Of a stretch of 42,555 bases of DNA, positions 16,326 through 22,884 are shown in pieces. A model generated the notes under the pieces. That model was not told the DNA's origin. It was given only the letters and a program-made list of their open reading frames with translations, and did not search any database. Source of the DNA: Kiritimatiellota bacterium (GTDB lineage Bacteria > Verrucomicrobiota > Kiritimatiellia > JAAZAB01); the NCBI GenBank assembly GCA_026398415.1, contig JAPLSY010000035.1, positions 1 through 42,555 on the forward strand, in the 5' to 3' direction. A program made the position numbers and the translations under genes. Each line of letters begins with the position of its first letter. Position 1 is the first letter of the stretch.

Positions 16326-18098
16326 ATGGGTGAATCTTTATCCAAACCCGTAAAAGTTGCTCAGGACGTCTGGATGATTCCAGACCAATGCAACGTTTAT
16401 GTGTTAAAGGCCGGCAAATCCGGGCTTGCCATTGATTTCGGTTCCGGCGCCTGGATGCAACGTTTGCCTGCCTTGGGCATCGAGCGCATTGAACAGGTCC
16501 TGCTCACCCATCATCATGCCGACCAGTGCGCCGGCCTGGCTGGCACAACCGAGCGCGAGTTTATTGTACGAGCGCCAGCCGGCGAAAAGCCAAACATCGA
16601 TCCGGCGGATTTGGCTCGGCGCGTTCAGGAATGGAAAAAGCTTACCTATTCCCCTTATTTTCATAACGCGGCGCTTTGGCAAGGCGTGCCCGGCATTATC
16701 TGCGACCTGCACCCCGATTCGGAGCTTTGGTTTGGCCCCTTCTGCCTGCGCATTGTGCATACACCGGGCCACGGGATGCACGCCTGCTCGTATGTCGTCG
16801 AAGCCGGCGACCTGCAGCTCTGTTTCTGCGGCGATGCAGCGCATGCCGGCGCAACCATCTGGGAACCCTATCACCTGGAATGGGATCACTGGACCGGTGA
16901 AGGTGCGCTGGCTGCCTGGCAGGGCATCAAGCGTCTGCTCGGCATCGGCATTGACCGGCTGTTGCCGTCACACGGACCGCTCATTGAGTCTGCGCCGAAC
17001 AAAACGCTCTGGGCATTGGCCGACAAGCTGCTGAATTTCTACACGGCCAAAGGCTGTATTGCGCCGGGCGAAAAGGATCACTTTGTAGCGCCCGCGCAGA
17101 CTTTTGGCGGGACTCGACGCTACCTGGATTCTCTTTACCAATTCGGTACCAATGGCTACTTGCTTGTATCCAAGACCAACGAGGGGTTGGTTGTGGACCC
17201 GGCCCTGGCTGACCTGCCGTTTCTGGACAGCCTGCTGAAACGGCTGGGCAATGTGCGACCGACCGCAATATTGATCACACACTGCCACGCAGACCATTGC
17301 AGTGGTGTGGCCAATCTGCAGGCCACGTATCAGGCCCGCGCTTACCTGCATCCTAAAGTAGCTGAAAAAATAGGCCAACCACCATCAGGGCCCACGCCGT
17401 ACCTTCCGGCCAAACCTGTGCAAGCTGACGTGTTACTGCCTGAAAACGGAACGTGGACCTGGAACGAATATGCGTTTCGCGTGGCACACTGGCCGGGCCA
17501 GACCTGGTGGCATGCCGCTTACCTGACCACTGTCGACCGCCAGAAAGTGTTGTTTGGCGGCGATTCGTTCCAACCTGTGTCGCGCTGGAACGGAACTGGC
17601 GGTTTTTGCGCCAATAATAACAGCCGCTTTCGCGAAGGTTTTATCCCGTCGGCCCGCCTGATGCTCACGTGGCAGCCGGATATCCTGGCCAATGGACACC
17701 GCTGTGTATTTCGTTTCACTGAGTCGCGTTTTAGACAAATCATAGACTGGGCGTACTTTGCAGAGCGGGCGGTGTTGGCTTTGTGTCCCAGCGGCGATTT
17801 GGAAACCGACTATTACAAGCCGTATCATCCCTATGAACGCAAGCGTACGGCGCCGAAGCCGGAGAAAGCCAAGCTGCCGGAACGTCAGGCCGAGTCCACC
17901 ATCCGAAAGGTCCCGGCACCCGCCAATAAAGCGGCGTCGGTGCCAGCTCCGAAAGCAAAAGACAAACACCGGCCGAAGAAAATCATCAAAGCAACCAAGG
18001 CTGTGGGGCGGGTTAAGCCCAAAGCCAAGCCGGTAGTCCGGCACACGCCGGCCGTCCGGTCCAAGGCATCGCATAAGAAACTAAAAAAGAAGGTATAA
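16326..18098 (+). CDS. tandem double metallo-beta-lactamase-fold protein with basic tail
   Basis: A 590-residue protein with two MBL-fold domains in tandem. Domain 1 (about 10-235) has THHHADQ at 61-67, TPGHG (His149), CGD (Asp170) and SHGP. Domain 2 (about 265-480) has THCHADH at 318-324, FGGD (Asp413) and NGH (His458), but WPGQT where a histidine is expected. Each domain therefore lacks one usual metal ligand, a different one in each. Residues 505-590 are a Lys/Pro/Ala-rich tail resembling histone H1-like bacterial tails, so nucleic-acid or polyanion binding is possible. The reaction is unknown; glyoxalase II-like hydrolases and MBL nucleases are both in the superfamily. Confidence 0.8.
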   Translation: MGESLSKPVKVAQDVWMIPDQCNVYVLKAGKSGLAIDFGSGAWMQRLPALGIERIEQVLLTHHHADQCAGLAGTTEREFIVRAPAGEKPNIDPADLARRVQEWKKLTYSPYFHNAALWQGVPGIICDLHPDSELWFGPFCLRIVHTPGHGMHACSYVVEAGDLQLCFCGDAAHAGATIWEPYHLEWDHWTGEGALAAWQGIKRLLGIGIDRLLPSHGPLIESAPNKTLWALADKLLNFYTAKGCIAPGEKDHFVAPAQTFGGTRRYLDSLYQFGTNGYLLVSKTNEGLVVDPALADLPFLDSLLKRLGNVRPTAILITHCHADHCSGVANLQATYQARAYLHPKVAEKIGQPPSGPTPYLPAKPVQADVLLPENGTWTWNEYAFRVAHWPGQTWWHAAYLTTVDRQKVLFGGDSFQPVSRWNGTGGFCANNNSRFREGFIPSARLMLTWQPDILANGHRCVFRFTESRFRQIIDWAYFAERAVLALCPSGDLETDYYKPYHPYERKRTAPKPEKAKLPERQAESTIRKVPAPANKAASVPAPKAKDKHRPKKIIKATKAVGRVKPKAKPVVRHTPAVRSKASHKKLKKKV

Positions 18099-18154
18099 GC
18101 AGAAAAGATACGGATATATATACAACCGCTGTTTTCCGCGTTAGCGTTGGCAGC

Positions 18155-18321
18155 GTGTCTCGAATTCGGTTGGCCGCGAAGCGGACTTCGCAAAAACAAG
18201 GCAAGTCCGGCTCAGATATTCCGGCGTCGCACGAAGCGCTATCCTCGCGGATGCGCGAGGGCGACAACGGGACAGATGAGTCGGAATCGCCGCCGTGTTT
18301 TGCGAACCGAATTCGAGACAC
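18155..18321. repeat. 167-bp imperfect palindrome with 17-bp perfect ends
   Basis: The 17-base end at 18155-18171 (GTGTCTCGAATTCGGTT) is the exact reverse complement of 18305-18321. Inside, the two halves continue to pair with interruptions: CGCAAAA/TTTTGCG, then long matching runs, and a tip CCTCGCG-GATG-CGCGAGG. The left half carries two extra unpaired blocks. It lies between the MBL gene and a small Cys-rich gene and has no coding capacity of its own. A miniature mobile element or a structured leader RNA are the main options. Confidence 0.7.
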
Positions 18322-18359
18322 TTGGGTCGCGGGTAAAGTCCGCACTAGCGGAGAAAACC

Positions 18360-18497
18360 ATGAATGACGAAAAAGTTTTAAACAAGGATTGCCCCTGCAC
18401 CTACCCGGGATGCCCACGCCATGCTGATTGTAGGGAGTGCAAGGAGTATCATCATTCGCTGGGGCAGAAGACCTCTTGCGAGAAAAAGAAAACCTGA
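18360..18497 (+). CDS. small Cys-rich protein, DUF6485-like
   Basis: A 45-residue protein with the spacing CPCTYPGCPRHADCRECKEYHH and a further cysteine near the end, the pattern of short DUF6485-type zinc- or metal-binding proteins. It has five clustered cysteines, three histidines and a basic tail. GGAG lies upstream of the ATG at 18360. A longer in-frame start at 18147 would run through the 167-bp palindrome and is rejected. The function is unknown. It converges on the AMMECR1 gene with one base between the stop codons. Confidence 0.7.
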   Translation: MNDEKVLNKDCPCTYPGCPRHADCRECKEYHHSLGQKTSCEKKKT

Positions 18498-18498
18498 C

Positions 18499-19218
18499 CT
18501 ATTTTCCCGGCGACAGCACGACGCTTTCAAACACTTGGAATTGAGCGCCTTCGCGCCAGGCATCGGCGGATAAGCCCGCCTTCTGGCTGAGGTACGCAAG
18601 CGTTTCTTCCTTTGTCCAACCCTGTTCGGTGGCGACTTCCGGCAGAAACACCGCGCGCGCCATACCCTTACCCAGGATAATTCCGTGTTGACCCAACTTA
18701 AAAGCGTCCAGATTCGGAATATCCCTGATCGGGCTCAGGATGGAAACGTCCACCGTGATGTCCGGTAGTTCAGCGCTTTGAACCGGGCTGAATCGAGGGT
18801 CATGCATGGCCGCATTTACGGCGTTACGATGCACCGAGAGATATAATGGTTCCACCGGGGCCAGCGACCCGATACAGCCGCGCAGGTCACCGCGGATCTT
18901 GAGCGTCACGAATGTGGCGGTATCTATCTTGAGCTTTGGCGTGATCGTGTAGGATTCGATCGGAAACGTCCCCTTTTTTTTATTTACGCACCAGGCCAGG
19001 GTGTCTTTAGCAATTGCAAAGAGCGTTGCTTTTTCCTCGACCGTCAGTCCCGGTGACCAGGTGCCACTGCGATGTTCACTGATGCTCATGTTTGCCTCCT
19101 TTGTTTTACTCGTATCCGCGGGCTGCTGGGGCGCGTTGGTTGCAACGTTCGCCGCAGTTCCCAACCAAGGGGTAAATCCAAGAAAAACGATAAAAACGAA
19201 ACCCAGGGCTTTCTTCAT
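18499..19218 (-). CDS. AMMECR1 domain protein with signal peptide and a second internal start
   Basis: A 239-residue protein. Residues about 45-239 are an AMMECR1 domain with the signature RGDLRGCIGSLAPVEPL and MHDPRFSPV; the molecular role of this domain is unsettled. The first 25 residues (KKALGFVFIVFLGFTPWLG) form a Sec-type signal peptide. AGGAGG (19227-19232) lies 8 bases before the ATG at 19218. A second, equally strong site AAAGGAGG (19095-19102) precedes an in-frame ATG at 19089, exactly at the start of the AMMECR1 domain, giving a 196-residue form without signal. The common partners of bacterial AMMECR1 (MEMO and a radical SAM protein) are absent here. Confidence 0.88.
   Translation of the reverse strand: MKKALGFVFIVFLGFTPWLGTAANVATNAPQQPADTSKTKEANMSISEHRSGTWSPGLTVEEKATLFAIAKDTLAWCVNKKKGTFPIESYTITPKLKIDTATFVTLKIRGDLRGCIGSLAPVEPLYLSVHRNAVNAAMHDPRFSPVQSAELPDITVDVSILSPIRDIPNLDAFKLGQHGIILGKGMARAVFLPEVATEQGWTKEETLAYLSQKAGLSADAWREGAQFQVFESVVLSPGK
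19095..19102 (-). promoter_or_regulatory. internal Shine-Dalgarno site inside the AMMECR1 gene
   Basis: AAAGGAGG on the minus strand, 5 bases before the in-frame ATG at 19089. It is as strong as the site for the outer start and would produce a cytoplasmic AMMECR1 form. Confidence 0.6.
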
Positions 19219-19254
19219 CATGGCCACCTCCTGTTGCCCACTATAATAATTCTG

Positions 19255-19282
19255 CATTCTTCATTCTACATTCTTCATTATT
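19255..19282. repeat. four tandem 7-mers (CATTCTT family) over a stop codon
   Basis: CATTCTT, CATTCTA, CATTCTT and CATTATT follow each other and cover the stop codon (19278-19280) of the rhomboid gene. They lie in the 59-base gap to the AMMECR1 gene. Confidence 0.8.
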
Positions 19283-20126
19283 TTCTTCTACTGGCCCGAT
19301 CCAATATGTCCCGATCGCGCGAGGTCAGCCGGCCAAGACCCCACTTGGATATTTTGGCCAAAACTTCGTCCACTTCCTGCGGCGAGGGTGGCTCTTCTGT
19401 TTTGGTTTCCCAATCCCGGTCGGACCCGCGCAAAACTTTGAACTTGCGCCGGTGCCAACTCCAGCGCAGATCGTTCCACCACTGGCGCGGATTAAAGGAC
19501 CCGCGTCCAAACCCTTCATTGATCCCATACAGGCCGTACAGATAACCGGCCAGTCCGCCCACCAGGTGGGCCGCGTAAGCAATTTGACCCGGCTGACTGA
19601 TGATCGCCAGCAGACTGAAAAGGCCCAGGGCAATCGCCAGCGTCCGCGCACGCAAGCTTACCGGTATCACAAAAAAGACGAGCAGAGTCACGGGCCGTTG
19701 TGGAAACAATCCCGCGAATGCGCCCAAGACGCCGAAGATCGCTCCCGAGGCGCCCAGACAGTGGCTGGCCGGTGTGCCGCTGATCAAAATCCAGCCCAGC
19801 CCCGCCAGGATGCCGCAGGCAAAATACAGTGCCAGAAACCGCCGCGTGCCGATCGTTCGCTCCGTTTCCGGCCCGAAAAAAAACAAACCCAGCATATTCA
19901 AAATCAGGTGCCAGAGTCCGCCGTGCAGGAACAAGTAGGTTACCGGTTGCCAGAGGTCCAGGCGAAGCAGGCCATCGAGGCTCAGGCTGAACAGGGCCGT
20001 GAACCCGCCGCCAGTCAGCCGGTCCGCAATGGCCTGCACGAGGTAGGCCGCCGTCGTGCCAATCAGCAAAAAGCGCACCGCCGGCGTCAGGCCCGGCGCG
20101 AATGAATAGGTGTTGCGGTAGTTCAT
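19278..20126 (-). CDS. rhomboid family intramembrane serine protease
   Basis: A 282-residue protein with about six transmembrane helices. The catalytic serine is in GASGAIFG (Ser127) and the catalytic histidine in AAHLVGG (His187); the HGGLWHLILNMLGLFFFG segment of helix 2 carries the conserved His/Asn. After the membrane domain a soluble tail ends in VDEVLAKISKWGLGRLT, the short helical module often seen after rhomboids in this clade (DUF6576-like). The substrate is unknown. The ATG at 20126 has a weak ribosome-binding site. It lies upstream of the AMMECR1 gene on the same strand. Confidence 0.92.
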   Translation of the reverse strand: MNYRNTYSFAPGLTPAVRFLLIGTTAAYLVQAIADRLTGGGFTALFSLSLDGLLRLDLWQPVTYLFLHGGLWHLILNMLGLFFFGPETERTIGTRRFLALYFACGILAGLGWILISGTPASHCLGASGAIFGVLGAFAGLFPQRPVTLLVFFVIPVSLRARTLAIALGLFSLLAIISQPGQIAYAAHLVGGLAGYLYGLYGINEGFGRGSFNPRQWWNDLRWSWHRRKFKVLRGSDRDWETKTEEPPSPQEVDEVLAKISKWGLGRLTSRDRDILDRASRRK

Positions 20127-20224
20127 GAGATGCGCAGGCCAGCGAGACTCCTGCAGCGCGCAGTGCCGCAGGGACCACTGAGAGGGATGAAGTTACCCCG
20201 CCCGTTCGGATTCTGTTTCTTCTG

Positions 20225-20557
20225 CTACTCCAAAATCAACAATGATTCCATGGGATCGGAAATGAACTCATAAATCAGTGGCACATTATCCATGAGCAAA
20301 TTTCCGATGTGCTGTGTAGAACAATTCCCAACTCTGAGATAAATGACTTTAGGAGGGTGGCCGCGAAGAAGTGCCCGGTGAAAGAAATCCGAATCTTTTG
20401 AGATAATGACAAAGCCATGATCAGCCGCGAATCTCCAAACGATCTCATCGTCTTCAACCGTCAGATTGAAATCGGCGACATGCTGTGAGCCGGGAAATGC
20501 GGCATCAATATCTCGCAAGAGCTGGCAGGAAAGGTTCTGGTCGAGCAGCAGTTTCAC
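20225..20557 (-). CDS. DUF5615 PIN-like toxin
   Basis: A 110-residue protein of the DUF5615 (Mut7-C/PIN-like) family. It begins KLLLDQNLS with the conserved acidic residue; the middle has VEDDEIVWRFA and the core FVIISKDSDFF with the Asp pair, followed by PPKVIYLRVGN. Such proteins are predicted RNases in type II toxin-antitoxin pairs. It overlaps the DUF433 gene by 4 bases (ATGA), the standard arrangement. Confidence 0.88.
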   Translation of the reverse strand: MKLLLDQNLSCQLLRDIDAAFPGSQHVADFNLTVEDDEIVWRFAADHGFVIISKDSDFFHRALLRGHPPKVIYLRVGNCSTQHIGNLLMDNVPLIYEFISDPMESLLILE

Positions 20558-20778
20558 GCGATTGCCATCACCAGTTTTTTCTCGCGTTCAGCAGCGAAAG
20601 CTAGGCAGGCATGAATATCATCCGGGGTAAGTTCCGGAAAATCCCGCAGGATATCCGCCTCGGTCATTCCGGATGCCAGATACTCCAGAACATCCGCCAC
20701 GGTGATACGCATGCCGCGAATACACGGTTTGCCGCTTCGTTTGCCGGGTTCTATCGTTATGATCTTCGAGTAATTCAT
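20554..20778 (-). CDS. DUF433 antitoxin
   Basis: A 74-residue protein matching DUF433: KPCIRGMRITVADVLEYLASGMTEADILRDFPELTPDDIHACLAFA, here described by its residues 18-64, is a helix-turn-helix-like fold. As antitoxin it should bind the DUF5615 partner and probably repress its own operon. The ATG at 20778 follows GGGGT. No other gene is in the unit. Confidence 0.9.
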   Translation of the reverse strand: MNYSKIITIEPGKRSGKPCIRGMRITVADVLEYLASGMTEADILRDFPELTPDDIHACLAFAAEREKKLVMAIA

Positions 20779-20849
20779 TAGATTACTTTACCCCGATGAA
20801 AATGCGGTGACAAGCTCTATCTTGTTTCTTTTTCCTGTCTGTAAGCAAC

Positions 20850-21668
20850 TTAAATCACTCCAAATGTCAACCGCGGCGGGTCATTTTCTTTGAGCATATC
20901 GTCCGCACTTACGCGCTCCAAGGCATGACCAAGTATAGAGCACGCTGCCACCTCTTCTGGGGTCATGTTGGCCAACACAACTCCACAACCCCAGACCCCA
21001 CTCCGCTCAGGATAGACAAACGGAGCGGGAATCAAGACGTCTCCACACCACAAATCCACGCCGGGAGCCAAACTGGAGATCTCTGACCTTGCCCAACCAC
21101 GCTTGGCGACTTCGTCATAACCGTACCAATAGAAGATTCGGAACCCCTTTCGCGCGAGCGATGCGGCGAGTTCAACAGGAGTCATGCTGTCGGGAGCCAT
21201 CCGCTCGTGCGGTTCGAAGGGGTCAATGTGAACGAGCACACCGGATGGATCGAAGGTTGCAAATTCTGCCTCTCGGGCAATCGTCGACACCCCATCTTGC
21301 GCGATGACGCGTACATCGAGATCCGTAGCAACCTCGCGAAGGCTTCGAGAACTATCCGGGTCAATGTCGCAAAAGACGTAGCTCGCATTTTTCCCCAAGA
21401 CGCGTATTGCCAACAACGATGATCCCGGGTATGTGCCCGGCATTGTGCGGAGAACCTGTAGGTACGCACAACGCGCCAGTTGTGACTCCGTGTGTGCGTG
21501 GGAGAGAAATCGCAGGGCACCGTGTAGACGAGGGGAGTTCTCGTTAAGGGGATAGGTTGCCGACCCAGCATGGGTCTCCCAGTACCGAAGCGGTGGGTTC
21601 AATCTAAGCACTTCAGCAAGCAGTAAGTGCTTCCACACGTCTCCGAGTTTTGCGAAGTGTCGATTCAT
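20850..21668 (-). CDS. RlmJ-like methyltransferase, divergent
   Basis: A 272-residue protein resembling RlmJ, the 23S rRNA adenine-N6 methyltransferase: FAKLGDVWKHLLLAEVL, YWETHAGSATYPL (SAM-binding motif), YPGSSLLAIRVL and a C-terminal GVWGCGVVLANM. The catalytic DPPY motif is altered to DPFE (VHIDPFEPHE), and spacing around it differs, so the substrate may not be 23S rRNA. The ATG at 21668 avoids overlap with the glycosyltransferase gene; a longer frame to 21722 exists. Base composition looks less GC-rich than neighbouring genes, and it sits next to a toxin-antitoxin pair, compatible with transfer. Confidence 0.65.
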   Translation of the reverse strand: MNRHFAKLGDVWKHLLLAEVLRLNPPLRYWETHAGSATYPLNENSPRLHGALRFLSHAHTESQLARCAYLQVLRTMPGTYPGSSLLAIRVLGKNASYVFCDIDPDSSRSLREVATDLDVRVIAQDGVSTIAREAEFATFDPSGVLVHIDPFEPHERMAPDSMTPVELAASLARKGFRIFYWYGYDEVAKRGWARSEISSLAPGVDLWCGDVLIPAPFVYPERSGVWGCGVVLANMTPEEVAACSILGHALERVSADDMLKENDPPRLTFGVI

Positions 21669-21699
21669 GATCGCATTCCGCACGATATGTGTGCCGTTA

Positions 21700-22884
21700 T
21701 CATGTTCCCATGCATTGGGCAATGCTTGCGGTCAGGCCGCTGATAAAATTCGCTTCGCTGAACTGCTCGGCGTTGGCCCGGATCGCAGCGGGGTTCCACC
21801 GGATGGTTGCGGCCTGTTCAACGGCGCCCAACAGAGCCGCCTCGGTTTGAGCATGAAAAAAAATACCAGTTTGGCCGTCTACGACGGTTTCCAGCGCGCC
21901 GCCGATACCGTAAGCCACCACCGGCCGACCGCAGGCCTGGGCCTCCACCGGCACAATACCGAAATCCTCCTCGCCGGGAAAAACCAGCAGGCGGCAATGG
22001 CGGTACAAATCGCGGATGCGCTCGTCATCTAACCGTCCCAGAAATTCAATGCGCGCACCCGCCATCCTCTGCAACCGCTTATATTCCGTGCCCACGCCAA
22101 CAATTTTCAGCGGGTATCCCAACCGGGTGTACGCTCGCACGGCCACTTCAATTTTTTTGTACGGCACCAGCGCGGAAACAATCAGGTCATAAGCGCCCGT
22201 GGCACGTGAAGCGTGGAGCGTGGAGGGTTGAGCGTCAGAGCTCGTAGCCGGGGCTGGTGTCCAGAACGATGTGTTGACCGGCGGATACACTACGTCGGCC
22301 TCGCGTCCATAAAATTTCAAAATGCGTTTCTGCACATGGCGGCTCAAGGCCACGAACCGGTCCACGCGGTCGCAGGTCGCGCGGTCCCAGGCGCGTAGAC
22401 GGTTCAGATACGGATTAAGCAGCTTTTTCTTAAACGGGTTTTTCCCGAAATATTCCTCGTAAAACAGCCAGGCATAACGCATGGGGGTGAAGCAGTAGCA
22501 CAGGTGCCGGGCGCCTTTGGGTGGGCGCAGGTCCTTGGCCACACAGTGGCTCGTGCTGATCAGCAAATCCGCGGCCGTCGGTTGCAGGCGTTCGATGGCG
22601 TCGGGAAAAAATGGCAGGAAATAGCGATAGTGTTGCCGAATGCCCGGCACGCGCTGGAGCCACGAGGTCATCACCGGATGCGCGTTGATGACTTCGGAAA
22701 CTGCCGCTGGATTGTGGATTAGCGTGTAAATCGGCGCCCTTGGAAAGGAGCGACACAAGACTTCCAGCACGCGCTCCCCACCGCGCATGCCGGTCAGCCA
22801 GTCATGGGCCAGGATGACACGCTGGGAGAATTTCTGATTTCTGATTGTTGATTGCTGATTTGATTGTTCGGTAAATGATATCAT
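21700..22884 (-). CDS. GT4 glycosyltransferase with repeat-derived N-terminus and linker
   Basis: A 394-residue GT-B enzyme of family GT4. After the first 20 residues, RVILAHDWLTGMRGGERV opens the N-terminal Rossmann domain. The C-terminal domain starts YDLIVSALVPYKKIEVAV and holds the nucleotide-sugar motif GEEDFGIVPVEAQACGRPVVAY with its E-x7-E pair. It probably adds a hexose (mannose-type) to a surface glycan. Two parts are unlike the family: residues about 7-19 (SNQQSTIRNQKF) and the inter-domain linker near 213-229 (SSDAQPSTLHASRAT). Both are encoded by heptamer repeats. The start overlaps the upstream GT4 stop (ATGA). Confidence 0.88.
   Translation of the reverse strand: MISFTEQSNQQSTIRNQKFSQRVILAHDWLTGMRGGERVLEVLCRSFPRAPIYTLIHNPAAVSEVINAHPVMTSWLQRVPGIRQHYRYFLPFFPDAIERLQPTAADLLISTSHCVAKDLRPPKGARHLCYCFTPMRYAWLFYEEYFGKNPFKKKLLNPYLNRLRAWDRATCDRVDRFVALSRHVQKRILKFYGREADVVYPPVNTSFWTPAPATSSDAQPSTLHASRATGAYDLIVSALVPYKKIEVAVRAYTRLGYPLKIVGVGTEYKRLQRMAGARIEFLGRLDDERIRDLYRHCRLLVFPGEEDFGIVPVEAQACGRPVVAYGIGGALETVVDGQTGIFFHAQTEAALLGAVEQAATIRWNPAAIRANAEQFSEANFISGLTASIAQCMGT
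22204..22238. repeat. heptamers (GCGTGGA family) in the linker of a GT4 gene
   Basis: Units ACGTGAA, GCGTGGA, GCGTGGA, GGGTTGA and GCGTCAG are adjacent and in frame. They lie between the two Rossmann domains of the GT4 protein. The same family is found at the equivalent place of the next gene (23457-23477). Confidence 0.8.
22831..22865. repeat. heptamers (TTTCTGA family) in the 5' end of a GT4 gene
   Basis: TTTCTGA, TTTCTGA, TTGTTGA, TTGCTGA and TTTGATT are adjacent, between the start codon and the first conserved strand of the GT4 protein. Single related units lie at 2737-2757. Confidence 0.8.

Noticed and set aside
18155..18321. Integron attC site
   Set aside because: The ends do not show the RYYYAAC/GTTRRRY core sites, and no integrase or cassette array is nearby.
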